From: Posidonia oceanica
Taxonomy: Eukaryota > Streptophyta > Magnoliopsida > Alismatales > Posidoniaceae
DNA length: 64,000 nt
Assembly (NCBI GenBank): GCA_037176725.1
Contig: JAZBRS010000060.1
Span: 53,596,001-53,660,000, forward strand
Direction of reading: 5' to 3'
The notes below the pieces were generated by a model, which worked only from the letters and a program-made list of their open reading frames with translations, was not told the origin of the DNA and did not search any database. Positions 22,417-33,463 of this stretch are shown piece by piece. Position numbers and translations under genes: made by a program. Each line of letters opens with the position of its first letter. Position 1 is the stretch's first letter.

Positions 22417-22815
22417 GACAAGAGTGTCGTGCTTGTCAGACGAGTAGTTTGGGGTACCAGCCCGCAAGGGACTCAGCTGAGGGCGATCAGCTGGGGACTC
22501 AGCTGGGGATGACCAGCCGAGAAGAGTGTCAGGTTGACGGACCTTTCGCCGAGCAGTTTGGGATGCCAGCCTGCAGAGATAATGATCCAGCTGGGGGCGA
22601 CCAACTGGGGACTCGACTGGGATGACCAGCCGAGAAGAGTGTCAGGTTGACGGACCCTTCGCCGGGCAGTTTGGGGTGCCAGCCCGCAGAGAACTCAGCT
22701 GAGGATGAACAGTTGAGGAGGATGACAGGTTGACGGACCTTTCGCCGGGCAGTTTGGGGTGCCAGCCCGCAGAGGGCAGCGGTCCAGCCGGGGATGACCA
22801 GCTGGGGACGCCGGA
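22417..22815 (-). repeat. Third tandem module family in the 3' UTR of A
   Basis: It begins with GACAAG agtgtcgtg CTTGTC (22417-22437), a covariant of the GATAAG/CTTATC module. Three copies follow of GTTGACGGACC(T/C)TTCGCCG and CAGTTTGGGGTGCCAGCCCG, spaced by CAGCTGGGGATGACCAGC-like text. GTA...TAC at 22444-22457 is replaced by GCA...TGC at 22553-22566 and 22666-22679. Open frames crossing this block are by-products. Confidence 0.75.
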
Positions 22816-23082
22816 CAGCGGAGCTGAGTGTCGCGGGCCTGCAGATGCTCTAGGCTCCGGATTGGGTGCTGAGGACTTCGCCGCGTGGGGATGTCTGCAA
22901 GTCTGATTAGAGGGCCCAAGATAATGATGATGATGATATGCAATGCAGCAAAGAGTCTTGACGTGCAAGCAGAAAGCAGAAACAGTTTCCATTGATATGA
23001 TCTTGATAAGTACAATGCCCGCAGCAGGCCAGAAATGTACAGCACAATTTGAAAGAAGACCACATGATGGTCGCACAAGGGC

Positions 23083-24285
23083 CTAGTCAACCTGGGCCTT
23101 CTTTGGCTGCCTGGAGTCGAGGAATAAGGGGCCGCCTGGCGGGACTTCAGCAATTGGCCAGAGCTGTCGGACTTCAGCTTCATAATCAGGAGTGCATCCA
23201 GTACCTCTCACAGCTGCAACGTCTGTAGATTGGACCCCATGCTGCATCAGACTAGCAAGCTTCTTAGTTGGGGCAGTGGTGCTGAGAGGGTAAGTCTGTA
23301 GAAGCTCGGGCGCTGTACTGTCAATGAAGGCGCCCTGCTGGAAGCCGAACTGGCGCATGACCCTGATTGGATGGTACTCTACGCCTGCTGTGAAGCCCAG
23401 AAGAATGATCAGCCGCGTGTCACGCGCGCTGAAGAAGATTGTGAATGGCTCTGCTGCAGAGGGAATGATGCGCCAGATCACAGCGTCGTCAGTCAGTGCT
23501 GACAGCCTCTCGTACTCGTCTTTGACGCTCTTGTCTGCTCTGGTACGGGCGCTGCTGCAGTAAGCTTCGAAAGCATGCACTTGAGGGCGCAGAAGGTCCA
23601 TTTCTAAGTGCGCGGTCAGCCAGACTTGTATAAGTGCTCCGCAACCCTGGAAGTGGCGGCAGCGATGAGAAATGCGGTCCAGCCCGCGATAAGTCTCTGC
23701 CAAGACAACTGGTGCCAGATCTATGTGCTGGGTCACCACAGCTAATGCAATCTCTGCGACCTCGATGGCCACTGTCAGTCGGCCATGAGTAAAGATTAGT
23801 TCGCCCAAAAAGCGGATGACGAATCCTCGGAGCCACAGCTCATCTCCGAGGTCAGCACGCTTGTTCAAGATATCATCAAAGTGTGCAAGGCGAAGCATAG
23901 GTTCTGGTCCACTGGTGCAGATTAGCTTTTGTTGGCATTCTTGAGTGGAGAGCCCAGTCAGTTGGCTCGGGACCCGGAGATATCCGTCGCGCCTCATAAA
24001 GACAGGCGGCCCCATGATCTTTGAAAAGCCGCAGATCCGACGCACCTCTTCCAGTGTAGGTGTCAGCTCAGTTTTGTTGAAGCGGAAGACATGATGCGTC
24101 GGCTTCCAGAATCTCGCGGCGGCACACAAAAGGTGACGGCTGACCTCCACATCAGCAGCCTTTAGCAGCTTGGTTGGTATGCCCCATAGGCGCAACTTTT
24201 CACAGTCTACTTGAGTGAGCCTGCCGATCCATTCTCGTAGGGTTTCCGAGCAACGTGCGGGAGTCAGCAGAGTAGGAAAACCCAT
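23083..24285 (-). CDS. Extra ORF of element A, resembling plant DUF7745/mobile-domain proteins
   Basis: A 400-codon open frame from ATG at 24283-24285 (protein start MGFPTLLTPARC). The frame stays open upstream to an ATG at 24448-24450, but those 55 residues are low in similarity to anything and I prefer the internal start. Visible motifs: LREWIGRLTQVDCEKLRLWG near the start, then FWKPTHHVFRFN and ELTPTLEEVRRICGF at about residues 55-85, followed by a helix-rich body and no transmembrane segment. W-P-F-x-F then PTLEE is the pattern I associate with the plant mobile-domain/DUF7745 family; this is recognition from memory, not a search. It is in the same sense as pol, 1.56 kb after the integrase stop and just before the 3' UTR arrays, the same position as extra ORFs of some other plant Ty3/gypsy elements. 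Function is unknown. It has no stop or frameshift, unlike pol. Confidence 0.6.
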   Translation of the reverse strand: MGFPTLLTPARCSETLREWIGRLTQVDCEKLRLWGIPTKLLKAADVEVSRHLLCAAARFWKPTHHVFRFNKTELTPTLEEVRRICGFSKIMGPPVFMRRDGYLRVPSQLTGLSTQECQQKLICTSGPEPMLRLAHFDDILNKRADLGDELWLRGFVIRFLGELIFTHGRLTVAIEVAEIALAVVTQHIDLAPVVLAETYRGLDRISHRCRHFQGCGALIQVWLTAHLEMDLLRPQVHAFEAYCSSARTRADKSVKDEYERLSALTDDAVIWRIIPSAAEPFTIFFSARDTRLIILLGFTAGVEYHPIRVMRQFGFQQGAFIDSTAPELLQTYPLSTTAPTKKLASLMQHGVQSTDVAAVRGTGCTPDYEAEVRQLWPIAEVPPGGPLFLDSRQPKKAQVD

Positions 24286-25615
24286 TATACTGGTTGCAGA
24301 AGACAGGCTGATTACTGCAAAGCTTGAGGTACCTGCTATCAATAAACAGTCAGATCTCGCAGGTATGTAATCACTGACAACAAGCAGAAACTGAGACTGA
24401 AAATGTAGTTCCAATATGCATCTAGGCAAAGTGATAACAGAACATAGCAATTAAGCACTGATAAGTAGGGGGATTCTGCAGCAGTCTTGCGGACACAGGG
24501 GCGAGGGTTGGCAGGGAATCTGGACCAGCACAGCTTGAGTGTCATCGACGTGCCTCTGCTGGGGAGAAGTACTGCCTCAGGACCTGAGCGTGTTGCAGAG
24601 CGGAGAGATTGGCGAAAGGGGAAAGGAAAGAAGGAAGATGCATGAATGCAAGATGCTAGTGATATGCTCATGAGGATGAATATTATTGGATGAATAAGTA
24701 TGCTTGAATGGATGGGTATGCTTGGATGGATGGGTATGCTAGGGTGCCCTCAGCATATGGAGTGCTTTGGTGCCTGCTGCAGAGGAAGGGAGTGGTCCTT
24801 GACTCACTGGACCCTACTCAGACTCTCGGCTTATTGGTGGCGCTCCGGAACAGGTTGTTGGCATTATACAGGTGGTGATGTGGTGAGGACAGGCTACTGG
24901 CTGCACTCTCAGGACCTACACCTATTCTTTCAGCTCTCTTTTTTTGAAAGGTTTCTCCCTCATAGGTATGCAGTCTTTCTCTGCCCCTAGCTAGGAGAAG
25001 GTATGTGTTTGCTTTTGGGAGGATGTGGTAGACCCCTTTTTCAGGCTTAACATGCTGGGGATCTCTAGTAAAGTATGGGGGATAACGGTGCCTGTGTTTT
25101 TTGGGCTACCTTTGCCTTTTTCCTCTTCTTTTTGTTTTTTTACTTGCTTTTCTCCTTTTTTTGTTTTTGTTTTTGTTGTATCTCTTTTTTCTCTTTTTTT
25201 TTTGCTTGATCTTTTTCCTCTCTTTTTTTTCAGGCTTTTGCTATCCCCATTCTGGTGGCAAAAGAAGGGTGCTTGAAATGTAATGGATTCAGGTTTTGGG
25301 TCTGCTGTGTGATGGGTAGAAGGAGCAGGGTTAGACTGCACACCCCTATCTCTAGGGCCGGCTTCTGTCTTCGTCTTCTGTTCCTTGGAGGTGCCCAAAC
25401 CTAGATGTCTATTCTCACTTTTTTCAAGCTCACAACCTAACATTTTTTCTCCCTCAGAGGTGTATGTCCTTGTGAGATTGGGCAGTTCGCCTGTCCTTAT
25501 TGGTGGTGGCTCCCTCACTTGCTAAGACATCTAAGTAGTGCCAGGTGAGGTAGGGTGACTCTTTCCAGAGCAGGCAAGCACTTCCGGTTGTCATCACCGG
25601 GCAAAAGATGTGATG
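24286..25615 (-). other. Spacer between integrase and extra ORF of element A
   Basis: Non-coding in the minus sense. It contains a short GGATGGATGGGTATGCT duplication (about 24700-24740) and a strong pyrimidine tract on the plus strand (about 25100-25245), purine-rich in the element's transcript. The part at 25435-25620 is shared with element B at 5525-5700. Confidence 0.6.
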
Positions 25616-25785
25616 TTTGAGAGGATGACGATGATGATGAAAAGAAAGAATGCAAGAGTTGAAAGGATGACGATGATGATTTGAAAGAGAAAGGGTGCAA
25701 GCGCTGAAAGGATGATGATGATGATTTGAAAAGAAAAAGGTGCAAGAGCTGAGAGGATGATGATGATGATTTGAAAGGAGATGAA
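25616..25785 (-). repeat. Four copies of a repeat of about 45 bp after the integrase stop
   Basis: The unit AGGATGATGATGATGATTTG then AAAAGAAAAAGGTGCAAGAGCTGAG is repeated about four times with small changes, 60 bp downstream of the integrase stop in the minus sense. Confidence 0.7.
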
Positions 25786-25847
25786 GTAAGGAGGCGAGAA
25801 TGTAAATGCAAGCGGGAGAGGGGCATCTGCAACGGGGCCGCTTTCGG

Positions 25848-26528
25848 CTACTGATAGTATTTCTTCAGATAGCAGAGGTTGACAGGCTCAGACTGCTCGA
25901 CCTGGTCCATATCCTCAAGAGTTACAGTGCCTCCCGAAAAGATCTGCTTGACCACAAAGGGGCCACGCCAATTGGGTCGGAATTTCCCTCGACCGTCCGG
26001 CAAATGAATGGCGTGCAAGACAAGGTCCCCTGGCTGAAAGCTTCTGGGCTGGACCTTCTTCAAGAATGCTCTGGCCATTCGCTTCTGATAGCAGTGAGCG
26101 TTGTGCATGGCTTGCAATCTGCGCTCATCAATCAGGTTCAGTTGGACGCAGCGGTCTTCGACCCATTCTGCTTCTTCCAACTTAGCTTCCCGTAGGATCC
26201 GTAGAGAGGGGATCTCCACTTCAACAGGTAACACCGCTTCCATGCCGTACACCAGAGAGTACGGGGTGGCTCCTGTAGAGGTCCGGATTGATGTCCTGTA
26301 CGCCCAGAGCGCGTACGGGAGCTTGTCGTGCCAATCCTTGTGGATTTCTGCCATTTTCTTTAGAATCTTGACAATGTTCTTGTTTGCAGATTCCACTGCT
26401 CCGTTCATCTGAGGCCGATAGGGCGAGGATCGATGGTGCTTGATCTTGAGACTATGCAGGTATTCTTCGATCCTTTTGGCAATAAAGTTTGAGCCGTTAT
26501 CAGAGATGACAGAGTGCGGGACCCCATA
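25848..26528 (-). pseudogene. pol: Integrase catalytic and C-terminal part of element A
   Basis: This continues the frame of the segment to its right past a single TGA (26529-26531). It holds the second catalytic Asp region (ISDNGSNF-like, near 26500), the Glu of GAVESAN (near 26390), the conserved WHDKLPYALWAYRTS and TPYSLVYGMEAVLP motifs, and a basic tail ending LKKYYQ. No chromodomain is visible, as expected for Tat. The TGA stands where element B reads TGG, a single G-to-A change on the coding strand, so the polyprotein is truncated inside the integrase core. Confidence 0.88.
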
Positions 26529-28139
26529 TCAGGCAACAATATTGTTTCTGATAAATTTTTCTGTTGCCGCAGCGGTGACTGTCCTGTAAGAGGCTGCTTC
26601 CACCCACTTGGTAAAGTAATCGATCGCTACCAGAATGTAACGATGACCATTTGAAGCAGCAGGGTGGATGGCGCCGATGACATCGATCCCCCAGGTGGAG
26701 AAAGGCCATGGCGAAGACATGTTATGCAGCTGATGCGGAGGGGCCTTGATGAAGTTTCCATGGATTTGACAGTTGTGGCATCTGCGCACGAACCGGCAGC
26801 AGTCGGCTTCCATGGTCCGCCAGAAATAACCTTGCAGCATGATCTTCTTGGCCAGGAGGACGCCGTTCATGTGCGGGCCACAGGTCCCCGCATGCACTTG
26901 AAGCATCAGCGTGTCAGCCTCCGATTTGTTCAGGCAGCGCAGTAGCATCTGGTTGTATGACCTTCTGTACAGCTGCCCGGCCCCTATCACATATTTTGAC
27001 GCCAGACGCGCCAAAGTTCTCTTGTCTGTTGCTGTGGTATCAGGAGGAAAGCTACCAGACTCCAGGAAAGATTTTATGTCTTGATACCAGGGCTGCCCCT
27101 CTGCGGGATCCGCTTCCTCTATGCTCATGCAGTATGCAGGCGGTTCAATGCGAGTGACTGATACATCCACAGTGCTGTCTTCTGAAATGGTGAGCCAGGA
27201 TGCCAGAGTTGCTAGTGCGTCTGCATACGCGTTCTTTGCTCTGTTCAGGTACGTGAAGCGGATGCTCTTGAATTTTTCCATCAGCCTCAGCAGGTGTTCG
27301 TGATACGGCACAAGCTTGGGATCTTTTGTCTTCCATTCGCCGTTCACTTGAGAAATTACCAGCATGGCATCACCGTGCACATGCAGCTTTTGCGCCTCAT
27401 GCTCGAGGGCGACTTTCAACCCCAGGATGCACACTTCGTATTCTGCTTCGTTGTTTGTGCAGGTGAAAGTCAGCTTCCTCGCGAAAGGAGTCATCTGTCC
27501 TTGGGACGTGGTCAGCACTGCGCCTACGCCTCGGCCCTTCTTGTTGACTGCACCATCAAAGTAGAGCTGCCATTCCTCTGCTTCTTCAGGATCTTTCGGC
27601 TCGGAGTCCTCCATTGCAAAAAGAATGTCTTCATCAGGGAACTGCGTCTGGAGGGGTTGGTATTCAAGCAGAGGGAGGTCAGCAAGATGGTCTGCCATTG
27701 CTTGACCTTTCATGGACTTTTGTGTGACAAAGGTGATGTCGTACTGGGACAATAACACCTGCCACTTGGCACATCTGCCCACCATGGCCGGCTTCTGAAA
27801 GAGGAACTTGATAGGATCATGCCGGCATAAGAGCTGCACTGGGTATGCCATCAGGTAGTGCCTTAGCTTCTGTGCAGCCCAGACAAGTGATAAGCAAGTC
27901 TTCTCTAGTGTTGTGTACCTGGCTTCGCATTCATTAAATTTCTTGCTCAGGTAGTAGATGGCGCGCTCCTTCCTACCAGATTCGTCATGTTGGCCCAAGA
28001 CGGTGCCCATGGAATGCTGCGTGGTAGAAAGGTAGAGAAGCAAAGGTCTCCCCGGCGTAGGCGGGACCAGGACAGGAGGCTTGATTAACAGCTGCTTGAT
28101 CTTGGCAAATGCAGCTTGACACTCCTCGCTCCAGTGAAT
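26529..28139 (-). pseudogene. pol: RNases H and N-terminal integrase of element A
   Basis: In order on the minus strand: retroviral-type RNase H (LYLSTTQHSMGTVLGQ...AIYYLSKK, about 27900-28050), a tether, the archaeal-type RNase H (YFDGAVN at 27544-27564, TNNEAEYE, then AKNAYADALATLA near 27215), the integrase zinc domain (HAGTCGPH...CHNCQ, about 26770-26895) and the first catalytic Asp in WGIDVIG (about 26685). The dual RNase H is diagnostic for the Tat lineage. The open stretch ends at the TGA at 26529-26531 and is entered through the TAG at 28140-28142. Otherwise it is uninterrupted for more than 500 codons, consistent with a recent copy. Confidence 0.9.
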
Positions 28140-31112
28140 CTACGCATTCTTCCTCAAGAGCTTGAATATGGGTTCGCAGATGGGTGTAAGCTGTGCAATG
28201 AAGCGACTGATATATTGTAAACGCCCAAGCAGATTTCTGACTTCTTTTTCAGTCCTAGGGGGTGGCATGTCCACGATGGCTTGTGCTTTCAACGGGTCCA
28301 CCTCAATCCCCCTTTGGCTAACAATGTAGCCGAGCAATTTGCCAGAAGATACCCCGAATACGCACTTCTTGGGATTCAGGCGCAGCTTGTATTTCCGTAG
28401 ACGGTCAAAGAGCTTTCTGAGACAGGCAAGATGATCCTCGGGCTCTTTGGTTTTGGCAATCATATCGTCTACATAGACCTCCACTTCTTGGTGCATGAGG
28501 TCGTGGAATAGCGCAGTCATGGCCCTCTGATAGGTTGCACCAGCATTCTTCAGGCCGAACGGCATGACTTGGTAGCAGAAGACTCCCCAAGGGGTGATGA
28601 ATGAAGTCTTTTCCATGTCCTCTTCTGCCATTTTGATCTGATTGTATCTGGAAAAGCCGTCCATGAAGGAGAGCATCTTGTGGCCCGCTGTATTGTCGAC
28701 TAGGACGTCAATGTGGGGCAATGGAAAGTCGTCCTTGGGAGTCGCCTTGTTCAGGTCCTTATAGTCGATACAAATCCGAATTCGGCCATCTTTCTTGGGC
28801 ACAGGTACAATGTTTGCCAGCCATTCAGGATAAAGAACGACCTTCAGAAAGTTGACTCCAAACTGCTTCATTATCTCTTCTTTGATCATGAGCAGCCACT
28901 GCGGTCGCCATCTTCTTAGCTTCTGCTTTACTGGCTTGGCATCCGGATTTAAGGGCAGATTGTGCACCACTATCTCTATGTCAAGGCCGACCATATCTTC
29001 ATAACTCCAGGCGAAGACATCCGCATATTCTTTCAGGAACGCGATGAATTCAGCTCGAGCCTGGGCGGACAGCTGGGCACTGATGCAAACTTCTCTGACT
29101 TCCTCAGCTGTGCCAATGTTGACAACCTCCGTTTCTTCTTCAACATGGAGGTTGGGGCCTTCTGGGTCGTCGTCATAGGGCCGGAACTCGGGCAAAGGTT
29201 CGTCAGTCTCGTTTGTGCCCGTATCATCCTCTTCTCCATAAGCAACAAGTTCTGAGAGGATCTCTTTCTCAAAAGAAGGGCTTGTGATGTTGAAAGAGTG
29301 CATGTGTTCCGCTGCTTGGCCCTGGTGGCGCTTCAGGATGGTCACGCTCACTCGAGTATTCTTGTAGCCTCGGTGCGCGACCCCCGTCCCAGCAACTCCT
29401 TCTGCTGCTTGCTCTGACCTGACTGATTCTGCTGAGGGCTCAACTGACTCTGCTGCTGATACTGCTGACTGCTCTGCTGACTGTGCTGCTGAGGCTGCTG
29501 AGGCATTCTGCTCTGCTGCTGCTGCATCTACTGCTGATTCTCCCCCCTCTGGGTCTTCTAGTGTGCTCGTGGAGGATATGCCGGACTGGGGGCTGATCTG
29601 GTTACTGCCGCTCGATGCCTTGCTTAGGTGAGGCATGGGTTGCACAAACCACCTAGACCCGCCTTCTGGTTGAAGAGTGATGAGCTCATCTGGTCTAGGG
29701 GAGTCCGGCGCTGCCGAGTCTTCTAGGACCATGATAGAAGCATGGTCCTCTTGCAGAGGAGGATCCGTGACTACGGCTTTTCCTTTCCTTTCTGCAGCTT
29801 GATGCTCTGCCAGGTCTTCTGTTATCGACTTGATCTGTTCTTGATAGAGTAGCTCTAAGTCAGACATCCAAGAATCGACCTGGGCTTCTATCGCCACTCC
29901 TTCTTCTTCGTCTGAGGGGGAGTCGACGTAGTAGGTGCCGGGGGCCTGCGGCACTGGCCCGGCTGCAAGACGGATCGCCGCCCTTGGAGTCTGCATGATC
30001 TGGTTCACGGGCGCGTCCGCTGATGGCAGTTCAGATGTAGAAGGCCCAAATAGACAGGCCAGCGGTGCTACTGATGGATAAGCTTCCAGGGTCACTGTCG
30101 GAGAGTAAGCAGGGGTGCTCTTCAGAGGGCTCAAGGGCCCGGAGAGTGCAGTGCTCAGTTGGCCTTTTGTATCGGGCCGTAACTGAGAGAGCGCAGCCTC
30201 TGACGCCATAGGGTCTTGCCATGAGAGCTGCTGTAGGTCGTTAGGAAAATGCAGAGCGGACTGCGCCAGCTGCATTCCTGAAGATGATGTTGAGGGAGTG
30301 GGCTGAGCCACGCTGCCGACTGAGTTGATGGACTGTCCCTCCAGAGATGGGGGCAGTGGCACTGATGTTGCTGTGACCGCTGGTAGCATACTTGGTTCTG
30401 CCAGAAGGAGTGTCTCTGACTCCTGCACTGCTGCTGTCTGATCTTGAGAAGCTGATGTGGCTGCTGAAGGATGGGAACTCGCATCTGCCACTGGGCCTGC
30501 TGAGCTGCCTACTGTTTCTGCCAGAGGGAGAGCTAAATAAACTGACTGTGGGGCCTCTGCTCTGACCACTGTTTCTACTGAGTTGATTGGGACTGCCTCT
30601 GTTGCATCAGACTGCTCCTCATCCGAGTAGTAGTCCTCAATACACACCCAATCCTCTGTCTGCGCTGTAGCTTGGTAGTCAGTTGATCCCAGAATTCCTG
30701 CACTGGTAAAGTTAGTGAGGTCTCTGGGAATGGCTGGCGCACGATCTCTGAGCTGGAAGCAGTGATCTTCGCTGAGCTTTGGTTCGTAACCGAGGCCTTC
30801 AGACTTCCTTCGCTCCACTGCTACGATCGGCTCCGCGATCCCTTGGCCGTGACGCCCGAGCGGCGTACCCTTTGTGTAACCCCACCTGTGACATACATTC
30901 TCGACCATTCGAAAGGGGTTATTGTGAACGGTCAAGGAGTTGACACGTTCAAGATCAGGAACGAAGTTAACTGGCTCGCACCGGTTAACGCGATAGAGGG
31001 CTTCAGAAGTCTCGGGGTCAAACGGGATGGATTGCGAAGACACGGGAGAGACTGCTTCAATCCGCTCCTTCTCAAAGTTCTTCCGCCATGACGACAATGA
31101 CATCATCGCCAC
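28140..31112 (-). pseudogene. pol: Post-protease linker and reverse transcriptase of element A
   Basis: A 990-codon open frame. The first 650 residues or so are a Ser/Gln/Ala/Pro-rich linker with acidic patches and no recognised domain. RT follows: WLANIVPVPKKDGRIRICID, FPLPHIDVL, SFMDGFSRYNQI, GVFCYQVMPFGLKNAGATYQ, catalytic YVDD (28461-28475) and LGYIVSQRGIEVDP. It ends in a TAG at 28140-28142 where element B has CAG, an apparent C-to-T nonsense change. It overlaps the protease frame to its right by 41 bp in another frame because of a one-base insertion near 31095; element B reads through without it, so protease and RT were originally one frame. Confidence 0.9.
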
Positions 31113-32001
31113 GACGGTACTTTATCATTCGATGGAGGGTCGAAGGAAGGACCTGATGCTTGTGAAGCCAAGGGCGCCCAAGCAGAAGATTGAAGTTGGG
31201 CTTCAAGTCGACGACATAGAATCCTACGTCGAAGACGACCGGACCGATAGCCAGAGGGATAATCAGAATCCCTAGAGCGTCATGGTGAGTGTTGTCAAAA
31301 GCAGTCATTCCCTTCACGGCTGGCGTGATATCCTCGGCTTTGAATCCGAGCTTGGTTGCTGTACGCAAGGGGCAGACATTAAGGCCTGACCCATTATCAA
31401 CCAGTGTTAGGGGAATGCGAAAGTTTTTGAACTGCACCGTGACGAATAGGGGCTGGTTGTGATTAATCCCTGCCGGAGGCAGCTCATCACTCGTGAAAGA
31501 GATGACCTGGGGCTCCATGATTAACCCAACCATGCTCTCCAAGGCAGAAGGCTCAATGGACTGGGACACACGAGCAGCCTGGAACACGCGAAGAAAAGCC
31601 TCGCGGTGCTCGGCAGAAGTGTGGATCAAATCCCAGATGGAGATGTCGGCTTTAACCTTCTTAAGCTGGGAAGTTAGGTCTGCTTTAGGCTGGCTTCTCC
31701 TAGCAGCTGGAGGGGTGATTCTAGCAGGTTCTAAAGGGGTAGTGGCAGGAAGCTGGGTTACTACAGGCTGGCTAGGGGCTTGGCTAGCTACAGGCTGATC
31801 TGGGGCTGGATCTGCTAAGGGTTGGCCCGAGGGTGGGGATATAACAGGTCCAGGGGGAGTTGGCCTAATCGTCGGTGCTGGGGGCCTATAAACCCTCCCT
31901 GATCGCGTTACTTCCGCGCACATTTCTGTGGCGTAGCTGTAAGGGACGCGATGGGTGTCCAGGGTCAAATTAATGACGACTGGAGCATGTGCTGCGAGCA
32001 C
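31072..32001 (-). pseudogene. Protease segment of element A with residual Gag-Pro linker
   Basis: Proline-rich N-terminal linker followed by a retropepsin-type aspartic protease: NQPLFVTVQFKNFRIPLTLV, the active-site region VDNGSGLNVCPL (about 31380-31410; the usual D-T/S-G reads D-N-G here and in element B), then FNLLLGRPWLH near its end. The frame runs into a stop caused by a single-base insertion near 31095. No gag precedes it: about 100 bp upstream the sequence switches to LTR at the deletion junction near 32100. Protease in Tat elements lies at the Gag-Pol boundary and matures the polyprotein inside the particle. Confidence 0.85.
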
Positions 32002-32101
32002 AGGAGGGGTTACAGGGGGACCTACAGGATGTTGAGGTCTATCTAGTGGGTATGGTTGTTGGGGTGGGAAGGCTGGGGCAGGTTGAGAATGTTTTCACTT
32101 G

Positions 32102-33458
32102 ATTTTAATTGGTTTTCACTTGATTAAATGTTTGTTAAATCTTTTTTAAATTGTTTTAAAAATTTTATTTCCCTTGTTGGACACTTAGGATGTTAATTAG
32201 GATTTTTTAGGATTTATTTTCCTATTAATCAGGGTTGGTTTTAGGTTTTTAAGTTGTAGTCCTCTTAGGGTTTTTCCTTCTTAAGTCTTTTAAGTTATGT
32301 TTTGATTTTTATTTTGTTGATTTTTCTTGAAGTTTTTAGTTGGATTTTTCTGGTTTGATAGGGTGTTTTTTAGGTCTTTCAGATGTGTTTTTCTTTTCTT
32401 TTTTAATTAAGTTTTTAACTTGTTTTTCTTATGTTTACTAGGTTAAGTCTTTTGCCTTCCTTAATTAGTTGTTTTAGTATTTGATTTTTTAATTCTTCTT
32501 TTTGGGTTTGTTTTTTAATTCTTCTGATGGGTTTTTACCTTTGGTGGGTTTTGATTTTATTTTAGCTTTTTCCTTGATTTTTCAGTGTTTTCTTTTGATT
32601 TGTTTTGCATTTTTTAGTTTGCATGCTTGGTTTTCTTTTTAGCTTGCTTAAGTTAAGTTTAAGTTGTTAATTGCTTGTTTAACATTTTTTAATTGTTTTT
32701 CTTAGGGTTCTGATTTGTTCCTTTTATGTTTTGAGGTTTTACAGATTTTTATGGGTTTTTGTGGATTTTTGCAAGAGAGGGAAAAGTAAAAGAGAAGGAG
32801 TAAAGAAATGGAAAAAGAGGGAAACAAGAGGAAAAGAGATAGGTTGGAAGAAAACGATTTTTTTAAAATTCAGAAAAAGTGTTAAAAATGAAGTAAAAAT
32901 AGGGATAAGATAGAGGAAGGATAGAAGCACAGAGGGGGCTCACAGCCAGACCAGAAAAAGGGTAAGAAAGGGATGGAAAGAGAGATGATAATCAGGAGAG
33001 AGAGAGGAGAGAGAAAATGATAGTCCCAGAGAGAGAAAAGGATAATTTGGGTGAAAGAGGGTCTTAATGGTCTTGGAATGGGGTGAGAATTGGTGAGTGG
33101 GTAGTCTAGGGTTTGAAGTCTTGGTTCCAAAGTTTTGGTTTGATTCTAAGGAGGTTTTGGAGGGGTTTCAAGGTGTAGAAGAAGGGTAGTTTCTCCTAAG
33201 TTTTCTAGGGTTTTTAGGAATGGGTTAGGTTTGGAAATTCCTAGGTCTTTGGGTAGGTTTGTTGGGTGGATGGTGGTGGGTTTTCCTATGGATTTTGGTT
33301 GGGTTTTGAGGTTGGGAAGGGGGGCAAAGGTCTGGGCCAAGACAGGCTGATTTTGGAGGGTAGAGAGGAGGATTAGGGTTAGGGTTTGGTCGGGGTTTGA
33401 TCCAGCAATCACCAAGAGGGCTCCAAGGGTCCAGGCCTGCCAAGATGGGGTGTCAACA
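32102..33458 (-). mobile_element. Truncated 5' LTR of element A
   Basis: The first 1.36 kb of the LTR (minus sense), almost identical to 18174-19515, ending TGTCAACA beside GCTGG. At its left end LTR sequence is fused directly to the Gag-Pro linker, so the rest of the LTR, primer site, leader and gag are deleted. GTTTTCACTTGATT occurs twice within 30 bp at the junction, suggesting a microhomology or slippage-mediated deletion. Confidence 0.88.
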
Positions 33459-33463
33459 GCTGG
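33459..33463. repeat. Target site duplication GCTGG, right copy
   Basis: Follows TGTCAACA directly; the partner is at 13705-13709. Confidence 0.92.

Larger units (their letters stand above)
13710..33458 (-). mobile_element. Tat/Ogre-like element A, inserted in RNase H of B
   Basis: A 19.7-kb element bounded by GCTGG target duplications. In the minus sense it holds a truncated 5' LTR (33458-32102), protease (about 31.1-31.8 kb), a long linker and RT (31112-28140), two RNases H and integrase (to 25848), an extra ORF (24285-23083), tandem repeats (22.8-20.06 kb), a polypurine tract and the full 3' LTR (19515-13710). About 4.4 kb of 5' LTR, the leader and gag are missing at one junction near 32100, so this copy could not have supplied its own Gag. 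The near identity of the shared LTR parts marks it as recent. LTR length, total size and 3' UTR repeats are Ogre-like. Confidence 0.9.

Noticed and set aside
20060..22800. CRISPR array
   Set aside because: Regular spacing and short palindromic modules superficially resemble one, but the spacers are themselves repeats, there are no cas genes, and the setting is a plant retrotransposon 3' UTR.
22642..23183. Minus-strand open frames over the third repeat block
   Set aside because: They cross tandem repeats and overlap the end of the extra ORF in other frames; no similarity to a known protein.
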